A stretch of 24,002 nt of DNA from an uncultured Oscillospiraceae bacterium. GTDB taxonomy: Bacteria; Bacillota; Clostridia; Oscillospirales; Oscillospiraceae. The first letter of the stretch is position 1, and every line of letters starts with the position of its first letter. Where the stretch lies: contig CAADUW010000048.1 in NCBI GenBank assembly GCA_900752285.1, forward strand, positions 1 to 24,002, in the 5' to 3' direction. The notes under the pieces were generated by a model. It did no database searches and was not told the origin of the DNA. It saw only the letters and a list, made by a program, of their open reading frames with translations. Both the position numbers and the translations under genes were made by a program. Below, piece by piece: positions 14,750 to 21,972 of the stretch.

Positions 14750-16863
14750 TATCTGGTCAGATTCTGATTTTCGTATACAAAGCGGAAATAGTCGGTTTTC
14801 AGCACCTGGGTGGAGTAATCGAACTGAGCGGCAATACGCTGGTTCATGGCATCGATGTACCCCTCCGGAATCTCCGACTCGTCCACCTGATACCGGATCT
14901 CGCCGGTATTGGAATTGAACCAGACCTTGTCCGTCAGAAAGCTTCGGTCGATCAGCACCGCCTGATGGGGGCTGTCAGAGAAGATGTCCGTTCCGGGCAG
15001 CAGCCGGGAGTCGTAGTCAAAGCCCCACAGGTTCAGGATCGTAGGGAGAATGTCCACATTGCTGCAATAGGTATCCACGGGAACAGGCTCTTCCATGCCG
15101 CCGACCCAGAAGATCAGCGTGGATTTGTACCGGGCAAAATCGTCCGGCTCCTGCTTCATCAGGTCAAAATACTGGGATTTCAGCAATCCGTAGGGAATGT
15201 GATCCGGTGCCAGCACAATGGCAGTCTTGTCCGCCACCCCGGCTTCTTCCAGCTTATTCAGCAGATATTCCAGCGCCTTGTCCAGCTCAATATGGCAGGA
15301 CAGATAGGCCTTTGCCTCCTGACTTTGCAAGGGCAGGTCCTTCACCTGATCGTAATTCTTTTTCGCGATCTGGTTCTTGTCAATCCGGTACATGTAGTGC
15401 CCGGAGAAGGTCATGTAGTACACATTGAACCGGTCGGCGCCGATGTAGTCATCCACGCTCTGCTCCATCATTTCCAAATCGGAGGTAGGCCAGTAGCCGG
15501 TCATTTCCATACCGCTGTGATTGAACTTCATCTCGTAGCCCATGTTGGGATGGGTCAGATAGCGCATGTAGTAGCTGCGGATATTATTGTGATACCCCCA
15601 GCTTTTCACATTCCTCTGGCTTGCGAAAATATTGCCCGGCGCATAAGGCAGGTAATTTTCCGCCGATGCCAGCATGCTGGAGCTTTCCTTGCCCCGGGAC
15701 GCGTCCGGATACAACCCCTGCATCAGGGTATACTCTCCGTCAATGGTGGTATTGGGGAAGGAATTATAAAAATTCTCGAACACAAAACCCTCATGGCTCA
15801 GTTTATAGAGCGTGGGGGTAATTTCCGGATCGATGGCCGCCGTAGAAAAGCTTTCCGCGCAGATCAGGATCAGGTTATAATCCTTCAGCATGCCGGTATA
15901 TTCGTTCTGCTTTGTCCCGGTCAGCTGGGCACAGTAGTTGTTCAACGCCTGTATTTTCTCGTTATCCGTTATGCCGTTCAATGCGTTAAAATCGATCGGC
16001 AGCACATTCCAGGTGGGCGGGACCTCCTCCGGCTCCGTCTCCTCTGCTTCCGTTGGCTGGGAGACCACCGCCGTCAGGGCGGAACCGCCCTCCTCCGGGT
16101 CCTCCGCACCGCCGCCCGTGTGAACGCTTTCCAGATAGAAGGTCATGGGGACGCCAAACCGCTCCATGGTCTGCGCCGTGGTGCTTTTGGTGCTGGTAAA
16201 GAAATAGTAATCCGAGAAGGCCGCCGTACCCCCCCGGCGGACCCCCAGGTACGCCGTCAGTGGAAGCACCACTGCAAGCCCGAGCACCACGCCCCGGCAA
16301 ACCCGGCTCTGCTTCCGAAAATCCACCAGCCGGTACAGCAGAATCAGCACGGCAGAAGGAACCAGCAGCCCCAGAATCCACCCGAAGTGTGAGCCGATGG
16401 TCGCAATGGTCTCCCCCCAGAAGTTCGTGACCGCATCGGCGCCCATGCCCAACTGAGAGACGGAGTAAGGCGTCTGAAAAATGAAGCAATACACGATCTG
16501 GCTTCCGTACAGGATCGCCAGCAGCACAGACAGCACCAGACTGACGGAAAACGCCGTCTTTCCCGGCAGAAAGCCGGTCAGCAGTCCGAGCACCAGTCCC
16601 ACCCCCGCCGTGAATCCCAGCGCAAACCGGAAGGAGCTCCGGAAGGAATCAAACATGGCGCTGTGAGCCAATACTTCAAGATAGAGCATGGACAGCAGCC
16701 AGAAGGCTGCCAGCGCCCACTGAGAGGTCCTTTTTTTCCGGGGCACAGACGGCTTTTCTTTCTTTTTCTCGTACATTCCCCCATCGGAGAAAGACACATT
16801 TTCCGGCTCCGGATTGATGCCCAGCAAAAGCATGGCAGGCAGAAGCTTCAAAATCTTTTTCAT
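14749..16863 (-). CDS. LTA synthase family protein (sulfatase-fold phosphotransferase)
   Basis: A 704-residue membrane enzyme. The N-terminal half has about five transmembrane helices (about 48-66, 79-98, 104-128, 160-178, 190-207), then a Glu-rich linker (about 250-285), then an extracellular sulfatase-like domain. In that domain E337 (ICAESFS), T373 (NTTIDGEY) and D554-H555 (LAPDHIPYG) fit the metal ligands and nucleophile threonine of LtaS, which polymerises glycerol-phosphate from phosphatidylglycerol onto a lipid anchor. It could also be a relative that adds glycerol- or ethanolamine-phosphate to another glycan. The start at 16863 has only a weak AAGGCGG ribosome site and adds a hydrophobic stretch; a later Met at residue 30 is possible. 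It follows the GtrA gene by 15 bases and is the last gene of the minus-strand operon. Confidence 0.9.
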   Translation of the reverse strand: MKKILKLLPAMLLLGINPEPENVSFSDGGMYEKKKEKPSVPRKKRTSQWALAAFWLLSMLYLEVLAHSAMFDSFRSSFRFALGFTAGVGLVLGLLTGFLPGKTAFSVSLVLSVLLAILYGSQIVYCFIFQTPYSVSQLGMGADAVTNFWGETIATIGSHFGWILGLLVPSAVLILLYRLVDFRKQSRVCRGVVLGLAVVLPLTAYLGVRRGGTAAFSDYYFFTSTKSTTAQTMERFGVPMTFYLESVHTGGGAEDPEEGGSALTAVVSQPTEAEETEPEEVPPTWNVLPIDFNALNGITDNEKIQALNNYCAQLTGTKQNEYTGMLKDYNLILICAESFSTAAIDPEITPTLYKLSHEGFVFENFYNSFPNTTIDGEYTLMQGLYPDASRGKESSSMLASAENYLPYAPGNIFASQRNVKSWGYHNNIRSYYMRYLTHPNMGYEMKFNHSGMEMTGYWPTSDLEMMEQSVDDYIGADRFNVYYMTFSGHYMYRIDKNQIAKKNYDQVKDLPLQSQEAKAYLSCHIELDKALEYLLNKLEEAGVADKTAIVLAPDHIPYGLLKSQYFDLMKQEPDDFARYKSTLIFWVGGMEEPVPVDTYCSNVDILPTILNLWGFDYDSRLLPGTDIFSDSPHQAVLIDRSFLTDKVWFNSNTGEIRYQVDESEIPEGYIDAMNQRIAAQFDYSTQVLKTDYFRFVYENQNLTR

Positions 16864-16878
16864 CCGGGTTTCGCCGCC

Positions 16879-17307
16879 TTACCGGGAAGAAGCATCCGTG
16901 GAACCGGCAAGTCCGTTGGTATCCACGCTGTCCTTAAAAACCACGTACTTGTCGTACACGAATTCCGTTACGAAATTCAGCAGCATGCTGAGGATCTCCA
17001 CCAGATATTCGTTCCAGCCGAGCTTTGCCAGTGCGTCTCCGCCAACGGTACTCAGGGGCGTGAACACACAATAGTAAACGAGTACCAGTGCCATCGCCTT
17101 GGGCACGTTTCCGGCAGAATGAAAGGTATAGCGGCGGTTAAACGTAAAGTTCCAGAGAACCGACAGTACCAGCGCAATCAGGTACCGGGGCCAGTAAGGA
17201 AGCCCCGTCAGCTCCGTCAGCGCGGTAAAAGAGAGAATCTGAATGATTCCTGCACTGATGGAGAACAGGGTAAACTTCACTGCCCGCAAAATTTCCTTCT
17301 TTTCCAT
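16879..17307 (-). CDS. GtrA family membrane protein
   Basis: A 142-residue protein with four transmembrane helices and the GtrA pattern: FTLFSISAGIIQ near the start, a central NFTFNRRYTF motif after the second helix, and a late helix with NFVTEFVYDKYVVF. GtrA-like proteins are believed to help move lipid-linked sugars across the membrane for surface glycan decoration. The gene lies 3 bases after proS and 15 bases before the LTA-synthase-like gene, so the three are likely one transcript. Pairing with an LTA-synthase-like enzyme suggests a role in decorating a glycerol-phosphate polymer, which is inference. Confidence 0.88.
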   Translation of the reverse strand: MEKKEILRAVKFTLFSISAGIIQILSFTALTELTGLPYWPRYLIALVLSVLWNFTFNRRYTFHSAGNVPKAMALVLVYYCVFTPLSTVGGDALAKLGWNEYLVEILSMLLNFVTEFVYDKYVVFKDSVDTNGLAGSTDASSR

Positions 17308-17310
17308 GCC

Positions 17311-18747
17311 TTAGTACGCCACGCCCCAGTAGACCATCTTCTGCGCGGGTCTGCCGCAGCAGGGGCAGGTATCCGCCAGATGCTCCTGGGCAAAGGGGAT
17401 GCAGCGGGAGGACATACCCGCCACTTCCTTCATCTTCATTTCACAGGCAACATCGCCGCACCACATGGTCTTGATATAGCCGCCGTTCTTCTCCTGCAGC
17501 TCCTTCGCCTCTTCCAAAGAGAAGGCGGGGTAGATATGCTCGTCCAGATTCTTCTTTGCCTTGTCGAACATCTGCTGCTGGACAATGCGCAGCTGCTGGT
17601 CCACGGCGGCGGTCAGGTCCTCCAGCTTTACAACGATCTTTTCCCGATCCGTCCGGCGGACAAGGACGCACTGACCGTTTTCCAGATCCCGGGGACCGCA
17701 CTCCACCCGGAGCGGCACGCCCTTCATTTCGTACTCAGCGCACTTCCAGCCCATAGAGTTGTCGGATGCGTCCATCTTCACCCGCAGGCCTGCGTTCAGC
17801 AGCTTGTCCCGGATGGCGCCGGCGCCCTCCAGCACGCCCTCCTTGTGCATGGCAATAGGAAGAACCACTACCTGAATGGGGGCAACCTTCGGAGGCAGCA
17901 CCAGACCGTTGTTGTCGCCGTGGGTCATGATAATGCCGCCGATCAGCCGGGTGGACACGCCCCAGGAGGTCTCAAAGGGGTTGACCTTCTGGTTGTTCTG
18001 ATTGGTGAACTCGATGCCGAAAGCCTTTGCAAAGCCGTCGCCGAAATAGTGGGAGGTGCCTGCCTGCAGGGCCTTCCGGTCGTGCATCATGCACTCGATG
18101 GTATAAGTGGCCTCGGCGCCGTTGAACTTTTCCTTCTCGGTTTTCTGTCCGCGGGTCACAGGCATTGCCAGCACGTTTTCGCAGAAGTCCGCATAAACGT
18201 TCAGCATGGTTTCCGTGAAGGCTCTTGCCTCCTCGGCAGTGGCATGGATGGTGTGGCCCTCCTGCCACAGGAATTCCCGGTGCCGCAGGAAGGGACGGCT
18301 GGTCTTTTCCCAGCGCAGCACACTGCACCACTGGTTATACTTCATGGGCAGGTCCCGATGAGACTGAAGTACATGGGAGAAGTGATCGCAGAACAGGGTC
18401 TCGGAGGTCGGACGGATGGCATACCGCTCCTCCAGCTTTTCGTTGCCGCCGCAGGTAACCCAGGCACACTCGGGAGCAAAGCCCTCCACGTGATCCTTTT
18501 CCTTCTGCAGCAGGCTTTCCGGGATCAGCATGGGCATGTAAACATTCTCAATGCCCTGCTTTTTGAACTCCTGATCCATAATGTGCTGAATATTCTCCCA
18601 GATGGCATAGCCATAGGGGCGGTAAACGAAAATTCCCTTGATGGAAGAATAGTCGATAAGCTGCGCCTTGGTGCACACATCGGTAAACCACTGTGCAAAA
18701 TCGACCTCCATATCCGTGATCTGCTCGACCTTTTTATCCTTTGCCAT
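17311..18747 (-). CDS. proS: Prolyl-tRNA synthetase, eukaryote/archaea-type
   Basis: A 478-residue class II aminoacyl-tRNA synthetase that charges tRNA-Pro. It is the shorter type without the editing insertion domain found in E. coli-like enzymes. Visible are RPYGYAIWENIQ (motif 1 region), RPTSET, motif 2 RWEKTSRPFLRHREFLWQEG, motif 3 region GVSTRLIGGIIMTHGD, an anticodon-binding domain (from about 280) and the extra C-terminal zinc-type domain with C-x-x-C pairs (TCPCCGRP), ending in the conserved WGVAY with terminal Tyr. On its strand AAAGGAG and GAGGA lie before the ATG at 18747. Promoter at 18841-18813; the leader is about 60 bases, too short for a T-box. It heads an operon with GtrA and the LTA-synthase-like gene. 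Confidence 0.97.
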   Translation of the reverse strand: MAKDKKVEQITDMEVDFAQWFTDVCTKAQLIDYSSIKGIFVYRPYGYAIWENIQHIMDQEFKKQGIENVYMPMLIPESLLQKEKDHVEGFAPECAWVTCGGNEKLEERYAIRPTSETLFCDHFSHVLQSHRDLPMKYNQWCSVLRWEKTSRPFLRHREFLWQEGHTIHATAEEARAFTETMLNVYADFCENVLAMPVTRGQKTEKEKFNGAEATYTIECMMHDRKALQAGTSHYFGDGFAKAFGIEFTNQNNQKVNPFETSWGVSTRLIGGIIMTHGDNNGLVLPPKVAPIQVVVLPIAMHKEGVLEGAGAIRDKLLNAGLRVKMDASDNSMGWKCAEYEMKGVPLRVECGPRDLENGQCVLVRRTDREKIVVKLEDLTAAVDQQLRIVQQQMFDKAKKNLDEHIYPAFSLEEAKELQEKNGGYIKTMWCGDVACEMKMKEVAGMSSRCIPFAQEHLADTCPCCGRPAQKMVYWGVAY

Positions 18748-18765
18748 AATTCCTCGCTCCTTTAT

Positions 18766-18787
18766 GGGCAGCTGCCCAAAAGGCAGC
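18766..18787 (-). promoter_or_regulatory. Overlapping hairpins in the proS leader
   Basis: The 12-bp palindrome GGGCAGCTGCCC (18766-18777) and the hairpin GCTGCC/GGCAGC (18771-18776 with 18782-18787) share bases, so only one can form at a time. They lie immediately upstream of the proS ribosome site. This could be a small translational switch, but it may be chance. Confidence 0.3.
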
Positions 18788-18812
18788 GTTTTCCATGATG
18801 AAATACCAAGAT

Positions 18813-18841
18813 ATTATAGCACAACTGTCAATACCTTTCCA
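18813..18841 (-). promoter_or_regulatory. Promoter of the proS operon
   Basis: On the minus strand TGGAAA (18841-18836), a 17-base spacer and a perfect TATAAT (18818-18813) with an extended TGC. The extended -10 makes up for the weak -35. A TTGACA at 18830-18825 is too close to serve as the -35. Confidence 0.65.
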
Positions 18842-18872
18842 CCATATCCCGACGGTTTATTTTGAAAAGCCG

Positions 18873-18901
18873 TTGTATTCCGGGAAAGAATCTGGTATAC
18901 T
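18873..18901 (+). promoter_or_regulatory. Promoter of the serine dehydratase/ABC exporter operon
   Basis: TTGTAT (18873-18878), a 17-base spacer and TATACT (18896-18901) preceded by an extended TGG. It is divergent from the proS promoter, with about 30 bases between -35 boxes. The transcript would include the whole repeat at 18915-18999 in its leader. Confidence 0.65.
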
Positions 18902-18914
18902 GAGGACAAAGACG

Positions 18915-18999
18915 AATTGGAATTTAGCGGGGCGAAGCCCCCTGGCTCCCCCTTTGGGAGAGCCAGGGGCGCTTCGCGCCGTGCGCTAAACAACAATTT
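18915..18999. repeat. 85-bp palindromic (MITE-like) repeat, copy 2, within the sdaA leader
   Basis: The ends AATTGGAATTTAGCG and AATTGTTGTTTAGCG (read back from the right) are inverted repeats matching at 12 of 15. Inside are three hairpins in a row: GGGGC-GAA-GCCCC (18929-18941), CTGGCTC/GAGCCAG (18942-18966) and GGCGC-TTC-GCGCC (18968-18980), closed by TTTAGC/GCTAAA (18923-18990). This makes a cloverleaf-like fold. The left end nearly equals that of the 6159 element. Confidence 0.7.
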
Positions 19000-19030
19000 T
19001 CACACTCAAAAAGAAAGCGGAGGTTTCCTC

Positions 19031-20248
19031 ATGAAATCGATCCGGGATATTTACAAAATCGGAAAGGGCCCCAGCTCTTCCCACACCATGGGCCCGGAGC
19101 GGGCGGCAAAGCTGTTCCGGGATGAGCACCCCGAGGCAGAGGGCTTTCGGGTCATTCTGTATGGCTCTCTGAGCAAGACCGGTGTGGGGCACGGCACGGA
19201 TCGGGTTCTGCGGGAGGTTCTCGCGCCCCTACCCACCGAGATCGTCTTTTCACAGGAAGAGCTGCCGAACAGCCACCCCAATACGCTGGACTTTATCGCC
19301 CTGAAAGGCGGGGCAGAAACGGGACAGCTGCGGGTGGAATCCGTGGGCGGCGGCGATATCCGGATCCCCGGGCGGAAAATTGCCGATGCCGGGGAAGAGG
19401 TCTATCTGGAGCACTCCTTTGCGGAGATCGCGGATTTCTGCAAATGGCGCTACATCGGTACCCTCAGCGACTATGTGGAGCTGAACGAGGGGCCGGAGAT
19501 CTGGGACTTCCTTGGAAATGTGTGGGATGTAATGAAAAACGCCATTGCAGAGGGACTCAGCGCCAGCGGCACCCTCCCCGGCGGACTGGGTGTCCAGCGA
19601 AAGGCAAAATACCTCTTTGAGCAGAAGAAAGCGCACATGGAACCGGGTCTGCAGGAATTCCAGCACATTGCCGCCTATGCCTACGCCGTTGCCGAACAGA
19701 ACGCGGACAACGGAACCATCGTCACAGCCCCCACCTGCGGAGCCTGCGGCGTGCTGCCCGCAGTGCTCAAATACGCTCAGGACACCCGCCATTTTACGGA
19801 CTCCGAAATCTGCCGGGGACTGGCCGCCGCCGGTGTGATCGGCAACCTGACCAAGAGCAACGCTTCCATTTCCGGAGCGGAATGCGGCTGTCAGGCAGAG
19901 ATCGGCACCGCCTGTTCCATGGCCGCCGCCGCCCTGGCCGAGCTGTACGGACAGAATCTGGATCAGGTGGAGTACGCCGCCGAGGTCGCCATGGAACACC
20001 ATCTGGGGCTGACCTGTGACCCGATCTGCGGCCTTGTGCAGATTCCCTGCATCGAGCGGAACGCCGTGGCTGCCATGCGGGCCATGAACGCCTGCAACCT
20101 GAGCTATTTTCTCACCGGCTCCCGGAACATCAGCTACGACATGGTGTGCCGTGCCATGCGGGAAACCGGCATCAATCTGGATCACCGGTTCCGGGAAACC
20201 AGCGAGGGCGGACTTGCCAAAATTTATGACCGGAAAACAAAAAAGTAA
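19031..20248 (+). CDS. sdaA: L-serine dehydratase (L-serine ammonia-lyase), iron-sulfur, single chain
   Basis: A 405-residue enzyme that converts L-serine to pyruvate and ammonia using an oxygen-sensitive [4Fe-4S] cluster. The N-terminal beta-domain (about 1-150) carries GPSSSHTMGPERAA. The alpha-domain (about 165-400) carries APTCGACGVLP (C236, C239), AECGCQAE (C285, C287), CDPICGLVQIPC (C329, C333, C340). The spacing of C287, C329 and C340 equals that of the cluster ligands in characterised single-chain enzymes as I recall them. The C-terminus ends in KTKK and lacks the terminal Cys that some enzymes use as a fourth ligand. Start at ATG 19031, with GGAGG (19019-19023) 7 bases before it. The exporter gene starts 5 bases after the stop, so the three genes form one operon. 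Confidence 0.95.
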   Translation: MKSIRDIYKIGKGPSSSHTMGPERAAKLFRDEHPEAEGFRVILYGSLSKTGVGHGTDRVLREVLAPLPTEIVFSQEELPNSHPNTLDFIALKGGAETGQLRVESVGGGDIRIPGRKIADAGEEVYLEHSFAEIADFCKWRYIGTLSDYVELNEGPEIWDFLGNVWDVMKNAIAEGLSASGTLPGGLGVQRKAKYLFEQKKAHMEPGLQEFQHIAAYAYAVAEQNADNGTIVTAPTCGACGVLPAVLKYAQDTRHFTDSEICRGLAAAGVIGNLTKSNASISGAECGCQAEIGTACSMAAAALAELYGQNLDQVEYAAEVAMEHHLGLTCDPICGLVQIPCIERNAVAAMRAMNACNLSYFLTGSRNISYDMVCRAMRETGINLDHRFRETSEGGLAKIYDRKTKK

Positions 20249-20253
20249 CGATT

Positions 20254-21972
20254 ATGGAAAAGCTCGGAAAATATATCAAACCCCAGGGCTGGTTTATCCT
20301 CCTGACCATGTTCATAAAGCTGCTGGGCGCCGCGTCGGAGCTTGCCATCCCCTATCTGATGGAGATCATTCTGGACTACAAGGTTCCCGCCGGCTCCCGG
20401 CGGGAAATTTATATCTTCGGCGGGATGATGTTTCTGTGCGCCGCCCTGTGTCTGGTCTTCAACATCACCGCCAATCGGATGTCCGCTCTGTCCTCCGGAC
20501 GGATCACCCTTGCCATCCGGCACGATCTGTTCCGGCGGCTCATGGGATTTTCCCCACGGCAGATGGATGCGATCACCGTTTCCTCTGCCGTCTCCCGGTT
20601 GACCAGCGACACCTATAACATCAACCAGCTTCTGGCGCGGACCCAGCGGCTGGGCGTCCGGGCCCCCATTTTGCTGCTGGGCGGCATTGCCATGATGCTC
20701 AGCATGGACTGGGTGCTGTCTCTGGTGCTCATTGCCCTGCTGCCCATCATCGGCATTGTGGTGTACTTCGTCACCAAAACCAGCGTGCCTCTGTACACCC
20801 GGCAGCAATCCGTGCTGGATCAGGTGGTCACCGTGGTACAGGAAAACATTACCGGCATCCGGGTCATCAAGGCTCTGAGCAAAACCGATTATGAAAAGGA
20901 GCGCTTTCGCCGGGTCAACCGGGAGCTGACGGAGGTCGACCGGAAGGCGGGCTCCGTCAGTGCCATTACGAATCCCGCCGCCACGCTGGTTCTGAATCTG
21001 GGACTGACGCTGGTGGTGGTTGCAGGCGCTTACCGGGTCAGCGCCGGGGCCGTCCGCAGCGGCGTGATTGTAGCCTTTTTGCAATACTTTGTGATGATCC
21101 TCAACGCCATGCTGGGCATCACCAAAATCTTCGTCATGTTTTCCAAGGGACAGGCCAGCGCCAACCGGGTGGCCTCCGTTCTCCACGCCCCGGAGGATCT
21201 TCCTCTGCTGCCCGCCGCCGATCCGATTTCGGGTGCGCCCCACATTGCCTTCCGGAATGTAACCTTCTCCTACAACGGCCGGGAGCCGGATGTGGAAAAC
21301 CTTACCTTCTCCGTCGGCCACGGGCAGACGCTGGGCATTCTCGGCGCTACCGGTTCCGGAAAAACCACCCTGCTGCTGCTCCTTCTGCGGCTGTATGACC
21401 CGGACAGCGGCACCATCCTGCTGGACGGGCAGGACATTCGCAGCATTCCACCGGAGCAGCTGCGAAGGAAATTCGGCGTCGTGTTCCAGAACGACTTTGT
21501 GGCCGAGGGAACGGCGGCAGACAACATCCGGTTTTTCCGGGATATTTCCGATGACGCGCTCGCCCAAGCGGTGGACTTTGCCCAGGCGGACTTCCTCCGG
21601 GAGCGTCCCGAGGGGCTGAAAACGCCGGTGCAGGTCCGGGGCAATAACCTGTCCGGCGGGCAGAAGCAGCGGCTTCTGATTGCCCGGGCACTGGCGGCGA
21701 AACCCGAAGTTCTGATTCTGGACGATGCCTCCTCCGCACTGGACTACGCAACGGACGCCAGCCTCCGCCAGTCCCTCTACCGGAATTTTCAGGACACCAC
21801 CACGGTGGTGGTCGCGCAGCGGGTCAGCTCTCTGCGCCACGCGGACCTGATTCTGGTACTGGATGCAGGAAAGATCATCGGCGCCGGTTCCCATGAAAGC
21901 CTGATGGCCGATTGCGAAACCTACCGCCACATTGCCCTGACCCAGATGGGTGCGGAAAAGGAGGGATTCTGA
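20254..21972 (+). CDS. ABC exporter half-transporter, degenerate-site subunit
   Basis: A 572-residue fused permease and ATPase. Six transmembrane helices (about 1-310) precede a nucleotide-binding domain with Walker A GATGSGKTT (364-372), canonical signature LSGGQ (466-470) and Walker B LILDD (487-491). The catalytic glutamate is replaced by D491 and the switch histidine by Q522 (VVVAQRVSS). Those changes mark the non-hydrolysing subunit of a heterodimeric exporter of the BmrCD/TM287-288 type. The next gene supplies the partner. The gene starts 5 bases after sdaA with no clear ribosome site, so translation may be coupled. The substrate (drug, lipid or peptide) cannot be read from sequence. 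No leader-peptidase domain is present. Confidence 0.93.
   Translation: MEKLGKYIKPQGWFILLTMFIKLLGAASELAIPYLMEIILDYKVPAGSRREIYIFGGMMFLCAALCLVFNITANRMSALSSGRITLAIRHDLFRRLMGFSPRQMDAITVSSAVSRLTSDTYNINQLLARTQRLGVRAPILLLGGIAMMLSMDWVLSLVLIALLPIIGIVVYFVTKTSVPLYTRQQSVLDQVVTVVQENITGIRVIKALSKTDYEKERFRRVNRELTEVDRKAGSVSAITNPAATLVLNLGLTLVVVAGAYRVSAGAVRSGVIVAFLQYFVMILNAMLGITKIFVMFSKGQASANRVASVLHAPEDLPLLPAADPISGAPHIAFRNVTFSYNGREPDVENLTFSVGHGQTLGILGATGSGKTTLLLLLLRLYDPDSGTILLDGQDIRSIPPEQLRRKFGVVFQNDFVAEGTAADNIRFFRDISDDALAQAVDFAQADFLRERPEGLKTPVQVRGNNLSGGQKQRLLIARALAAKPEVLILDDASSALDYATDASLRQSLYRNFQDTTTVVVAQRVSSLRHADLILVLDAGKIIGAGSHESLMADCETYRHIALTQMGAEKEGF

Noticed and set aside
14662..18798. Very long open frames on the plus strand opposite the LTA-synthase-like and proS genes (about 576 and 711 codons)
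   Set aside because: They are antisense to clear conserved genes, are rich in His, Gln and Gly with no family motifs, and arise from the GC-rich third positions of the real genes.
18748..18812. T-box riboswitch in front of proS
   Set aside because: The leader from the predicted start is only about 60 bases and has no T-box core sequence.
18825..18830. TTGACA on the minus strand as the -35 box of proS
   Set aside because: It is only 6 bases from the TATAAT, far too close to pair with it.
18917..19030. Upstream extension of the serine dehydratase frame
   Set aside because: It would translate the palindromic repeat; ATG 19031 has a good GGAGG site and matches the family start.
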